From NCBI GenBank assembly GCA_035297145.1, contig DATGZN010000109.1, positions 131,892 to 195,891 on the forward strand: DNA of 64,000 nt, given 5' to 3'. Position numbers and translations under genes: made by a program. Origin of the DNA: QHXW01 sp035297145. Its GTDB lineage: Bacteria > Acidobacteriota > Terriglobia > Bryobacterales > Bryobacteraceae. The notes under the pieces were generated by a model. The model searched no databases, was not told the origin of the DNA, and saw only the letters and a program-made list of their open reading frames with translations. Positions 1 through 7,854 of the stretch are shown piece by piece; the stretch's first letter is position 1; each line of letters opens with the position of its first letter.

Positions 1-732
1 GGTGGATCGCTTTCGTTACTCACGGCGATGGTGCGTTCGAATGTGAAGCATCTGGTGTTCTCATCAACCGCAGCCGTCTATGGCATGCCCGCGAGAATTC
101 CGATCCAGGAGGATTTCCCTTTCGCGCCGGTCAGCCCGTATGGCGAATCCAAGGTGATGGTGGAGAAGATGCTGCACTGGTTCGACGCGATCCACGGGCT
201 GCGCAGCATCGCCCTGCGGTACTTCAATGCTTGCGGCGCCGATGCGGAAAGCGGCCTGGGAGAAGAGCACGAGCCGGAGACGCACCTGATCCCGCTGTTA
301 TTTCGCGCGATTCTCACCGGTGAGCCGGTCACTGTTTTCGGCGAGGATTATCCGACGCCCGACGGCACGTGCATCCGCGACTACATTCACGTGAACGACC
401 TGGCGCAGGCGCATATTCTGGCGCTGGAATCGCTATTGGCGGGCGGTGCCTCGGGTGCGTTCAACGTTGGGACGGGTTCGGGCTACTCAGTACGCGAGGT
501 GCTGAGAGCCGTCGAGGAAGTTACGGGCAGGAAGGTGCCGTGCATGATGGGCCCTCGGAGAGAAGGGGACCCGGCGGAACTGGTGGCGGATTCGACTAGG
601 CTGCGTAACGTGCTGAAATGGACGCCACGGTATTCGGAGCTGCGGGAGATTGTTCGGTCGGCTTGGGAATTTGAGAAGAAAAGAAAAATCAACTCTCAAC
701 GCCGAGACGCGGAGACGCCGAGAAAAAGCTAA
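1..732 (+). CDS. galE: UDP-glucose 4-epimerase, 5'-truncated by window edge
   Basis: C-terminal 243 residues of a short-chain dehydrogenase-type sugar epimerase that interconverts UDP-glucose and UDP-galactose in the cytoplasm. The frame is open to base 1, so the start and the Rossmann GxxGxxG motif lie outside; about 90 residues appear to be missing against a usual length near 335. Visible are the substrate Ser/Thr in SSTAAVYG (about nt 61-84) and the catalytic YGESK (YxxxK, nt 139-153), followed by RYFNACGAD and the C-terminal ADSTRLRNVLKW typical of GalE. The last dozen residues (from NSQRRDAETPRKS) are encoded by a dispersed GAGACGC-type repeat and look like an appended tail rather than conserved enzyme. 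The family call is firm; the exact sugar specificity is inferred. Confidence 0.92.
   Translation, partial: GGSLSLLTAMVRSNVKHLVFSSTAAVYGMPARIPIQEDFPFAPVSPYGESKVMVEKMLHWFDAIHGLRSIALRYFNACGADAESGLGEEHEPETHLIPLLFRAILTGEPVTVFGEDYPTPDGTCIRDYIHVNDLAQAHILALESLLAGGASGAFNVGTGSGYSVREVLRAVEEVTGRKVPCMMGPRREGDPAELVADSTRLRNVLKWTPRYSELREIVRSAWEFEKKRKINSQRRDAETPRKS
698..727. repeat. GAGACGCGGAGACGC-type dispersed repeat, copy 1
   Basis: A 30-bp purine-rich stretch built from GCCGAGACGCGGAGACGCC followed by GAGAAAAA. A related stretch, ACCGCGGAGACACTGAGACGCGGAGGA on the minus strand in two blocks, sits at 57356-57388. Here it forms the last codons and tail of galE. Low-complexity repeats of this style recur in many bacterial genomes; its function is unknown. 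Confidence 0.5.
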
Positions 733-733
733 T

Positions 734-758
734 GGATGGGCAGGAATGCCCGTCCTAC
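734..758. repeat. 25-bp REP-like palindrome, copy 1
   Basis: Imperfect palindrome with arms GATGGGCA and TGCCCGTC around GGAA, ending in CCTAC. It is nearly identical to 1808-1832 and related to 8943-8967 and, degenerately and inverted, 58576-58598. It lies between the convergent galE and beta-propeller genes, two bases before the stop codon of the latter. Confidence 0.75.
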
Positions 759-759
759 C

Positions 760-1758
760 TTACTTCCGCACTGCCCAGGCCAGGCCGTCGGGTTCTTTAC
801 CCGCCTGGATGTGGCCGACTACTTCCAGTGATTTCAGATCGATGATGGCGACGTAATCATCGGGCGTGCAGGATACATATGCGCGCGAGCCGTCGGGCTG
901 CATCTGGATGCCGGCTGCACCGTGGCCAATGCTGATTCGCTTCACATCACGATGTGTGTGAGCGTCGAGCACCACGAGATCCGATCCGCCCAAGCAAGAG
1001 ATAAGTACCAGCTTTCCGTCCGGCGTAAACTTCAGGCGGTTGGCGCTCCGGACGTTCGCTGCCAGCGTATCCGTTACTTTCCTGGCGGCAAAATCGATGA
1101 TGGAGACGGTGCCATCCTGAGCATTTGCGGCCCAGATTTCCTTGCCATCCGGAGAAACGTCAAAACCCTCGGCGCCTCGACCAACGGGGACGACGGTCTC
1201 ATCCCAATCGGCGCGTGGACCCCTCGCGGCGGTCTTCTCAATGATGGTCATGGTGGCGGAGCTGACATTCGAGGTGACAATCTGCTTCAGGTCTTCCGTA
1301 ACAAAAATCATGTGGGTTCGGTTCTGACCTGTTCCGAGCACCCAATCGATCTGGTGCGTCGTGGGATCGTAGCTGCCGATCACTTTGGCGGCTTCGGCGG
1401 TGAACCAGACCTTGCCGGCCACGAATGCCAGGCCGTGAGGACCGCGTAAAGGGCCGAGGTCAACGGCCGGCAGCGTCTTCTGCTCGGTCAGGTCGACAAT
1501 GGTTAGTGTGTTGTACGCTCCGCCACCGTAGTTCGAGATGTAGGCGAACTTGCCATCGGCGGACGCGATGACCTCATGCGGATCGGGTCCGGATGGCATC
1601 CGTGCCACTACGTGCAAGGTCGCGGGATCGACGATTGCGAGCGTGTGATCGGTTTTGGCGAGCACCAGCAGTGCCGTCGAAGGCGTGCTCTCCGCGCGAA
1701 GAGCTGTGGAGGCCAGGAAACCTCCGAGAAGAAACGCCGCAGCAAGTCTCTGTTCCAT
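760..1758 (-). CDS. exported YVTN/beta-propeller repeat protein
   Basis: 332-residue protein with a Sec-type signal peptide (MEQRLAAAFLLGGFLAS, cleavage probably after LRA). The mature part consists of repeated blades of about 40 residues with the pattern ...IVDxxTxxVVxxxxxGxxPHxVxxSxDGKxAYxSN, the hallmark of the YVTN / cytochrome d1-like seven-bladed propeller family. Blades are seen at LLVLAKTDHTLAIVDPAT, at VSPDGKEIWAANAQDGTV and at QPDGSRAYVSCTPDDYVA. No catalytic residue or heme motif is visible, so the role is probably binding or scaffolding in the periplasm. A start 12 codons further upstream is possible but would bury the signal peptide. It shares its strand with the TPR protein upstream, about 70 bp away, separated by a REP-like palindrome. 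Confidence 0.85.
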   Translation of the reverse strand: MEQRLAAAFLLGGFLASTALRAESTPSTALLVLAKTDHTLAIVDPATLHVVARMPSGPDPHEVIASADGKFAYISNYGGGAYNTLTIVDLTEQKTLPAVDLGPLRGPHGLAFVAGKVWFTAEAAKVIGSYDPTTHQIDWVLGTGQNRTHMIFVTEDLKQIVTSNVSSATMTIIEKTAARGPRADWDETVVPVGRGAEGFDVSPDGKEIWAANAQDGTVSIIDFAARKVTDTLAANVRSANRLKFTPDGKLVLISCLGGSDLVVLDAHTHRDVKRISIGHGAAGIQMQPDGSRAYVSCTPDDYVAIIDLKSLEVVGHIQAGKEPDGLAWAVRK

Positions 1759-1807
1759 GATTAACAACCATAACGCATCGGCGCGGAGGGGCACGCATCA
1801 GCGAATT

Positions 1808-1832
1808 GGACGGGCAGGAATGCCCGTCCTAC
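1808..1832. repeat. 25-bp REP-like palindrome, copy 2
   Basis: Arms GGACGGGCA and TGCCCGTCC around GGAA with terminal TAC. It differs from copy 1 (734-758) by one base. The terminal CTA is the TAG stop codon of the TPR gene on the minus strand (1829-1831), so the repeat supplies the end of a reading frame. Confidence 0.75.
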
Positions 1833-3322
1833 CGGGCGTCGGCGCGCAGCGCCATGCGAACGCGAATGCGAGTGGCGCGAACCTCTATTTTCTCGGCTTC
1901 GGCGTAGTCCTCGATGTTCCGCAGAGCCAGCGCGTAATTCTCGAGAGGTTCAGCCAGTTTGGGATGATCGGCTCCGAGCGTCCGCTCGCGCAATGGCAGT
2001 GCGCGCCGGTACAGCTTCACCGCTTCCGGGTAGCGTTTCCCGGCCATGTACACGTCAGCCAGGTTCAGCAGCGGGTCCGCCAGGCTGGGGGTATCAGGAC
2101 CCAACACGCGTTCGTACGTCGCGACAGATTGCTGGAGAAACTCTTCGGCCTGGCCGTCTTGACGCCGGGCATGGCAGAGGGCCGCCAGATTATTGAGGTC
2201 TTGAGCGACGCGGAGATGCGCAGGTCCGAAGTGTGCCGTATCGATGCGAAGGGCGCGCCGGTAGAGCTCATCGGCTTTGCTGTACTTATGCTGTGCAGCA
2301 TAGAGGGCGGCCAAGTTCGACAGGCCGGCCGCAAGATCGGGGTCGCCGGGACCGAGGGACTTCTCCCAAATGGCAATGGCGCGCTCCGAGAGCTGTTTGG
2401 CTTCCGGATACTCACCCTGCGCGGCGGCGAGCTGCCCCAGGTTGTTGAGAGCTACGGCAACACGGGGATGCGCCGGGCCCATGGATTTCTCAAGAATCTG
2501 CAGAGAGCGGCGGAACAGCGGCTCCGCGTCGGTATAGCGTTCCTGGGTCTTGTACAGCAACGCCAGTGCGTTGAGGCTGTCGGCCACTTGTGGATGATCC
2601 GGTCCCAGCGCTTTTTCCCGGATGGCGATGGCGCGCTGATAAAGCGGCTCAGCTTCCGCCAGGCGCCATTGCCGGCGGAGAAGGTCCCCGAGATGGGTGA
2701 GCGTCGCTGCAACATCGGGGTGATCGGGACCGAGCACGCGCTCCTGAATGCCGAGGGCGCGCTCGTAGCACTGACCCGCAGCCGCAAACTTACCCTGATC
2801 TTGATACAGTGCGCCAAGATTGCTCTCGACCAGCGCCACGGGGGCGCTCTCAAAGCCCAGTTCGGATTCGTGGAGGTTTAAAGCTTCCCGATAGAGCGAT
2901 TCAGCATCGGCATAGCGTGCATCGACCCGGTAGATGCCGGCGAGGTTGCTCAGCGTCGCGGCCATGTCAGTTAGCGGCCCGAGGGACGCGTCACGCCAGA
3001 TAGCGATGGCGCACAAATACAGTTTCTCGGCTTCCTGCCGGCGGCCTTGCATCCGGTGGGCAGTACCTAAGTTAGCCAACGTGGCGGCGAGCCGGTCATC
3101 CTGTGGTCCGAATTTCTCCGCCAGTGCCAGAGCGGATGTATAGAGGCGCTCCGACTCGGCGTAGGCTCCGCGATCGTGGGCTTGGGACGCCCGGGCCGCG
3201 AGCGTGGTCCACTCCCCGGCAGGCTGCACAGCGAATGCCGGCGCCACCAAGCAGATCAGGACGATCCATGGCAGTGCCTGGATTTCCTGCACGACGCGTT
3301 TTCCGCTGGTTGCGTGCCGCAT
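1829..3322 (-). CDS. exported tetratricopeptide repeat protein (kinesin light chain-like TPRs)
   Basis: 497 residues from an ATG that gives a proper signal peptide (ALPWIVLICLVAPAFAVQP); a start 18 codons earlier is open but unlikely. The rest is about ten 42-residue TPR units of the KLC/TPR_10-12 type, with a recurring core AxLNNLAxLYxxQxxYxEAExLYxRALxIxEKxLGPDHPxVA. Such arrays form superhelical protein-binding surfaces; no enzyme domain is present. It is divergent from the TolB/TPR gene at 3472, so the two may share a regulatory region of about 150 bp. The function beyond scaffolding is not known. Confidence 0.85.
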   Translation of the reverse strand: MRHATSGKRVVQEIQALPWIVLICLVAPAFAVQPAGEWTTLAARASQAHDRGAYAESERLYTSALALAEKFGPQDDRLAATLANLGTAHRMQGRRQEAEKLYLCAIAIWRDASLGPLTDMAATLSNLAGIYRVDARYADAESLYREALNLHESELGFESAPVALVESNLGALYQDQGKFAAAGQCYERALGIQERVLGPDHPDVAATLTHLGDLLRRQWRLAEAEPLYQRAIAIREKALGPDHPQVADSLNALALLYKTQERYTDAEPLFRRSLQILEKSMGPAHPRVAVALNNLGQLAAAQGEYPEAKQLSERAIAIWEKSLGPGDPDLAAGLSNLAALYAAQHKYSKADELYRRALRIDTAHFGPAHLRVAQDLNNLAALCHARRQDGQAEEFLQQSVATYERVLGPDTPSLADPLLNLADVYMAGKRYPEAVKLYRRALPLRERTLGADHPKLAEPLENYALALRNIEDYAEAEKIEVRATRIRVRMALRADAR

Positions 3323-3456
3323 AAATTCTCCATCGACGGATGCGGGCGTTCTGAGTAGATCCCGTCTGCCCCACATCTCTATAGCTTCATTTCGTTGGAT
3401 GGCGAACGGGCAGGTGTCGGCAGGTAAGCTAACGGTGAGTTCCTTACGGTAACAGC

Positions 3457-3463
3457 AAGGAGG
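3457..3463 (+). promoter_or_regulatory. strong Shine-Dalgarno AAGGAGG deciding a TTG start
   Basis: A full AAGGAGG lies 8 nt before TTG at 3472 and 11 nt before GTG at 3475. The ATG at 3467 is in another frame and stops after three codons. The site therefore favours the TTG (or adjacent GTG) as start of the TolB/TPR gene. Confidence 0.7.
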
Positions 3464-3471
3464 GTTATGGC

Positions 3472-5304
3472 TTGGTGACGAAAGGTAAGATTGCTAGTCT
3501 AGTAGGTAACACTTCCGGAGCGCATCACGTGCAGCCAGATCAGCTTTCCGCTGAGTCCATTCGGACGCAGCTGAGGAAAATTCTATCCAGCCGGAGTTTT
3601 GTGCGCTCCGAGCGCCTGGCCCGCTTCCTGACATTCGCGGTAGAGCAGACCCTCGCCGGGCGCGGCGATAATCTGAAGGAGTTCGTCATTGGGGTCGAGG
3701 TCTTCGACAAGAATGAGAAATACGATCCGCGCATGGATCCCATCGTTCGGGTGGAGGCTCGGCGGCTGCGGGAGAAGCTGCGCAAGTACTACGAGAACGA
3801 GGGTTTCACGGATCCAATCCAGATCGAGTTCCCGACAGGCAGCTACGCGCCGGTAGTGCAGACCAGGGAGGCCGTGCACGGGTCCAAGAGCGCGGCGACG
3901 CCTGGGGAAAGCGCCATCGCGGTGCTGCCCTTCGCGAACCTCAGCTCGGAGCAAGAGAACGAGTATTTCAGCGACGGCCTGACCGAGGAACTGATCAACG
4001 CGCTGACCAAGGTGGAGGGTCTGCGCGTGGTGGCCTGGAGCTCGGCATTTCAGCTCAAGGGAAAGACGCGGGATATCCGGCGGATCGCGGAGCAGTTACA
4101 CGTGCGCGCGGTGTTGGAGGGCAGTGTGCGGCGCACCGCCGAACGGTTGCGCATCAGCGCGCAGCTGGTGGACGCGGCCACCGGCCAGTATCTATGGTCG
4201 GAGACCTACGAGCGGCCGCTACGGGACATATTCGCCATCGAGGACGAGATCTCGTCTTCCATTGTGGGAGCGCTGCGCATCAAACTGACGGGGCCGGCGG
4301 CACGCTCGCTGGTCACGCGCTACACGGAAAATCTGCAGGCGTACCACTTGTACCTCCAGGGCCGATTCTACTGGAACAAGCGCAGAGAAGAAGATTTCTA
4401 CAAAGCTCTGGGCTTCTTTGAACAGGCGATTGAGATCGATGGGAATTACGCGCCGGCATACGCGGGCATGGCGGACGCTTACATCATGCTGGGTGAGTAT
4501 GGCTCGGCGCCAGCGGAGAGCACCATGCCGAAAGGCAGGACCGCGGCGTGCCGGGCGCTCGAGATCGACGCGCGGCTTGCGGAAGCGCACGTCTCACTCG
4601 GCACCGTTTGCGCCCTGTATGAATGGAACTGGGTGCAGGCGGAGCAGCATTTCCGCCGCGCGCTCGAGCTGAATCCCAGCTACCCCACGGCACACCAGTG
4701 GTACGGCTACGACTATCTGGCTCCGATGGGGCGGATTCCAGAGGCCATTGTGGAGCTGGAACGCGCGCACCATCTGGATCCGCTCTCACTCATCATCACT
4801 ACTTCAGTGGGCACGCTTTACGATTTCGTCCGGCAGTACGAGCGCGCCCGCGAATACTACGACAAGGTTCTCGAGATGGAGCCGCGATTTGTTCGCGCGA
4901 TCTTGAGCGCCGGCCGTTCCTTTCTGCATCAGAACCTGTGCACGGAGGCGATTGGCATGTTCGAAAAGGCACGCGAGCTGATGCCCAGCTCACCGGTGCC
5001 GCTGGCTTTGCTAGCACATGCGTACAACGTCTCGGGGGCGCGGGCCGAGGCGGGTCGTCTGCGGCAGGCGCTCGAGCGGTGCCGCCGCACGTGCTACGTG
5101 CCTTCCTATCTGCTGGCGCGCGCGCACCTGTCATTCGATCACGACCAAGCCTTTGCCTTGCTGGAGAAAGCCATGGAGGAGCGCGACGCGCGGCTACCGC
5201 ACCTGGGCGTTTCGCCAATCTGGGATTGCCTGCGCGACGATCCGCGATTTGCGGCACTGCTCGGCCGGATGGGTTTACCGGCGCCGGAGCGGCAGGATGG
5301 CTGA
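3472..5304 (+). CDS. TolB-N-domain / TPR signalling protein with acidobacterial N-terminal domain
   Basis: 610 residues. Residues about 20-125 form a domain common in acidobacterial genomes, ending in DPIVRVEARRLREKLRKYY and then a strand-turn FPTGSYAPV; its layout recalls the recognition helix and wing of OmpR-type winged helices, but that is inference. Residues about 145-275 match the TolB N-terminal / FlgO-like domain seen in adenylate-cyclase-associated TPR proteins (AIAVLPFANLSSEQENEYFS, LLxALTKVxGLRVVA, VLEGSVRR, LWSETYER). The remainder (about 285-600) is TPR repeats. No transmembrane segment or signal peptide is seen, so it is probably cytoplasmic. It is preceded by a strong ribosome-binding site and divergent from the TPR gene at 1829-3322. 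A regulatory or protein-assembly role is likely. Confidence 0.8.
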   Translation: MVTKGKIASLVGNTSGAHHVQPDQLSAESIRTQLRKILSSRSFVRSERLARFLTFAVEQTLAGRGDNLKEFVIGVEVFDKNEKYDPRMDPIVRVEARRLREKLRKYYENEGFTDPIQIEFPTGSYAPVVQTREAVHGSKSAATPGESAIAVLPFANLSSEQENEYFSDGLTEELINALTKVEGLRVVAWSSAFQLKGKTRDIRRIAEQLHVRAVLEGSVRRTAERLRISAQLVDAATGQYLWSETYERPLRDIFAIEDEISSSIVGALRIKLTGPAARSLVTRYTENLQAYHLYLQGRFYWNKRREEDFYKALGFFEQAIEIDGNYAPAYAGMADAYIMLGEYGSAPAESTMPKGRTAACRALEIDARLAEAHVSLGTVCALYEWNWVQAEQHFRRALELNPSYPTAHQWYGYDYLAPMGRIPEAIVELERAHHLDPLSLIITTSVGTLYDFVRQYERAREYYDKVLEMEPRFVRAILSAGRSFLHQNLCTEAIGMFEKARELMPSSPVPLALLAHAYNVSGARAEAGRLRQALERCRRTCYVPSYLLARAHLSFDHDQAFALLEKAMEERDARLPHLGVSPIWDCLRDDPRFAALLGRMGLPAPERQDG

Positions 5305-5322
5305 GTGCGAGTTAAGGGGAGT

Positions 5323-5601
5323 CTAGCGACTACCTGCTTTCTCTTGACTGAGGCGGCTGCGGATGTCGGCGACCACCTGCTGCCGCTCTACCCGCAGACG
5401 CTCTTCCAAGGCCAGGGATTCGTTCAATTCTCGAAACACTTCGGCTGAGTCGTTCGGGATGCACTGCGCCGAGGCGAGAAAAACGCGATTTTCCGCCTTG
5501 ATCAGCTCGATAGTCAAATGTTGGAGATGGTTCAGCAGCGATCGCAAATCAACTTTGTTGTTCACTTTCTGCGATTGTACTATCAAAGGCGCCGGCGACA
5601 C
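5323..5601 (-). CDS. hypothetical small helical protein
   Basis: 92 residues starting at a GTG directly after the TGA of the upstream membrane-protein gene (TGA|GTG), with downstream starts also possible. From about residue 18 on it is predicted-helical and charged (LRSLLNHLQHLTIELIKAE, LNESLALEERLRVERQQ), consistent with a short coiled coil. No signal peptide, membrane segment or known motif is seen. It ends 18 bp from the convergent TolB/TPR gene. It is probably the third gene of a HAD phosphatase - membrane protein - small protein operon; the function is unknown. Confidence 0.6.
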   Translation of the reverse strand: MSPAPLIVQSQKVNNKVDLRSLLNHLQHLTIELIKAENRVFLASAQCIPNDSAEVFRELNESLALEERLRVERQQVVADIRSRLSQEKAGSR

Positions 5602-5817
5602 TCAAGCTGAAGATCGGTCCGCGCGCAGCGAAGAGAATATTGCCATGGCGGCCACCACCACGTTGGCGACGATCACGGGTAGCGCGTGGATGATGGCGCC
5701 ATAGCTGATCCAGAGCACCGCGGCCAGCGCCTGGATGCGACGCAAGACCGCGGGTTTCTGAAAAAAGTAAGAACTTGCGAATGTAGCGGTGGCCACCCAG
5801 CCAATCCACTCAAGCAT
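5602..5817 (-). CDS. small membrane protein (YgjV / SemiSWEET-like)
   Basis: 71 residues, chosen from an ATG whose first bases overlap the stop of the HAD gene (ATGCTTGA, 8 nt shared), a translational-coupling arrangement. Three hydrophobic helices are visible: LEWIGWVATATFASSYFF, then IQALAAVLWISYGAII, then LPVIVANVVVAAMAIFSS. Helix number and the QAxxxxLWxxYG...PVxVANVV pattern resemble the YgjV/SemiSWEET class of three-helix membrane proteins, some of which are sugar transport units. The family assignment is tentative because the protein is short; a plain hypothetical membrane protein is the alternative. Confidence 0.6.
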   Translation of the reverse strand: MLEWIGWVATATFASSYFFQKPAVLRRIQALAAVLWISYGAIIHALPVIVANVVVAAMAIFSSLRADRSSA

Positions 5818-6643
5818 GATGCAACTCGGCCGCTTGAGAAGTCTCGTAGATAGTGACGCTATCGGTACGAACTTTATCCCATTCGCGGAGTACCAGCCCG
5901 TGCACTTCAAAAAAAGCACGGATCTTTTGCGCATCCCAGCCGGCGATCTCTTCGAGTACGGGAACCAGCACACTCAAAGCGTTGTCACTCAAGAGCGTGC
6001 GCTTGGCGATGGGAGTCAGATACTTATTCTCCGAAACGGCAATGGTCAGCCCGTCCAGACGATTGAGATGAAGCATGACGTGGAGATCGGAACTGCCGTC
6101 GCCGACGTAAACCACGCGGTCGTGGCTCACTTGCAGCTTGGTTCGCAGGTCCTCAAGCACTGCGACCTTGCCGTACCCGGCGGGAACCCGAATGATGGAC
6201 TGAATCTCGCCGGACGTGGGATCGTACGCGAAGCGCGTGCCAAAAATATGATCCTCGGGAACGATGCCTTCGAGCGCCGACTGGATGACTTCCTCGGGAG
6301 CGGCCGAGATTACGTAGAACGAAAAGTGGCGGCCGTCCAGATCGTTCAGCAGCTGCGAGAGCATGTGAATGTTCTGCTTCAGGTGCACGCGTTTGCCAAC
6401 TTCGATGAGATGCTCCTTGCGCACGCAGCGGTACTCAGGATCGTGCAGGAGCAAGTAGGCCAGCTCGGCGCCCTGCTGCACGAAATGCGCACGGGAAAGC
6501 CCCGCGACCTTCTCTTCGAACGCCGAGGAACCCAGCATCTGGCTGAGAATCAGGCCGGAGTCTTTGAAACTTAACGTTTGATCGAAATCGCTGGCGAACA
6601 GATAGTTCCGTGTGATTTTGGTTGCTTCGCTCATGTTTTTCAA
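5810..6643 (-). CDS. HAD-superfamily phosphatase (phosphoserine phosphatase-like)
   Basis: 277-residue soluble HAD hydrolase. Motif I is DFDQT at residues 19-23 (nucleophile D19, acid/base D21), motif II is the Ser of SAAP at 113-116, the motif III Lys is probably K159 in GYGKV, and motif IV is GDGSSD at 181-186. The layout is that of the SerB/PSPase-like branch with an alpha-helical cap at about 30-100. The substrate is not determinable. The start used is TTG at 6643, because GGAGGAG at 6648-6654 sits 4 nt before it; an ATG three codons later is 13 nt away. Its stop overlaps the start of the next gene, indicating a short operon. Confidence 0.85.
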   Translation of the reverse strand: MKNMSEATKITRNYLFASDFDQTLSFKDSGLILSQMLGSSAFEEKVAGLSRAHFVQQGAELAYLLLHDPEYRCVRKEHLIEVGKRVHLKQNIHMLSQLLNDLDGRHFSFYVISAAPEEVIQSALEGIVPEDHIFGTRFAYDPTSGEIQSIIRVPAGYGKVAVLEDLRTKLQVSHDRVVYVGDGSSDLHVMLHLNRLDGLTIAVSENKYLTPIAKRTLLSDNALSVLVPVLEEIAGWDAQKIRAFFEVHGLVLREWDKVRTDSVTIYETSQAAELHHA

Positions 6644-6912
6644 GTGTCTCCTCCAGTTGTTCTTCTCTGAAAATGCAGGCCGTTTTAGGCCCGCCGTTAG
6701 ATGTCTCCGACGAGGAGAGTTATATCTTTTGTTATCAGAATGGAAGCGGGCGACGAAGCCTGAGGTTTAGATTACCAAAACATTGTAACGCAGATATGAA
6801 TTCCGGGTGAAATTCCAGAGAAATCAATGGTGTAGTTTATCGCATCGAGACTCGTAAAAATATGAATCCTATTGCGATTGCGCATCCGCCGCTTGGCGGA
6901 ACATACTGAGTT

Positions 6913-7854
6913 ATGCCCTCAACGCCCAACCCGCTCCCGGTGTGCGTGCACGGCTTGCGGAAAGCCTATAGCGATGTGGTCGCGGTGGATGGGCTCGATT
7001 TGGAAGTGCGTAGCGGCGAGTGCTTCGGCTTGCTCGGCCCAAATGGCGCGGGCAAGACCACGACCATCGAGATTTGCGAAGGATTAACGAAGGCGGACGC
7101 GGGCACCGTGGAGTTGCTCGGGCTGCGCTGGGAAGCCGACTCGGCGGAGTTGCGCCAGCGCCTGGGCGTGCAGCTTCAGGAAACGCAGCTCTCGGAAAAG
7201 CTCACGGTAGAGGAAACGCTGCGCCTGTTCCGCAGTTTCTATCGCCGCGGGCCGGCGGTTTCCTCGGTGATTGAGATGGTGCAGCTCGAAGAGAAGCTGA
7301 AGTCGCGTGTGGGCGGCCTATCGGGAGGGCAGAAACAGCGGCTGGCGCTTGCCTGTGCACTGGTGGGCGATCCCGATCTATTGTTTCTCGATGAGCCGAC
7401 GACCGGCCTTGATCCGCAGGCGCGGCGGCAGCTTTGGGATTTGATCGAGCGTTTCAAAACCGAAGGCCGCACCATTATTCTGACGACGCACTACATGGAC
7501 GAGGCCGAGCGGCTTTGCGAGCGCGTCGCGGTGATGGATCACGGCAAGGTGATTGCGCTGGGCACGCCGCGGGAGCTGATCGCGTCCATCGGCGCCGACC
7601 ACATGGTGGAGTTTGCGGTGGATGGCGTGGCGGCGCTGGAATTGGCGGCACTCGAGAGATTGGAAGGCGTTCGTATGGCGCGCTCGGAAAACGGCGGATA
7701 TCAGTTGCACGTGACGCTGCTGCATCGTGCGGTGCCGGCTCTGTTTGACGAGCTGGCCCGCCGCAGGATTCCTCTCACCGAGCTGCGTACGCACTCGGCC
7801 ACGCTCGAAGACGTTTTCGTATCGCTCACGGGGAGGCACTTGCGCGATGAGTGA
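6913..7854 (+). CDS. ABC-2 type transporter ATP-binding protein
   Basis: 313 residues. Walker A GPNGAGKTT at 42-50, signature LSGGQ at 136-140, Walker B LLFLDEP at 156-162 followed by the D-loop GLD, and H-loop TTHYMDEAE near 185. The C-terminal about 90 residues form the accessory domain usual in CcmA/NatA/DrrA-type ATPases. It powers an ABC-2 exporter with the permease directly downstream, whose ATG overlaps this stop (ATGAGTGA). The substrate (drug, lipid, ion or polysaccharide) cannot be told from sequence. The 270-bp region upstream is AT-rich and divergent with the HAD gene, so it probably holds both promoters. Confidence 0.92.
   Translation: MPSTPNPLPVCVHGLRKAYSDVVAVDGLDLEVRSGECFGLLGPNGAGKTTTIEICEGLTKADAGTVELLGLRWEADSAELRQRLGVQLQETQLSEKLTVEETLRLFRSFYRRGPAVSSVIEMVQLEEKLKSRVGGLSGGQKQRLALACALVGDPDLLFLDEPTTGLDPQARRQLWDLIERFKTEGRTIILTTHYMDEAERLCERVAVMDHGKVIALGTPRELIASIGADHMVEFAVDGVAALELAALERLEGVRMARSENGGYQLHVTLLHRAVPALFDELARRRIPLTELRTHSATLEDVFVSLTGRHLRDE

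Noticed and set aside
1655..2881. Long plus-strand open frame opposite the TPR gene (about 400 codons)
   Set aside because: Antisense to clear TPR repeats; its sequence mirrors the repeat periodicity and has no family features.
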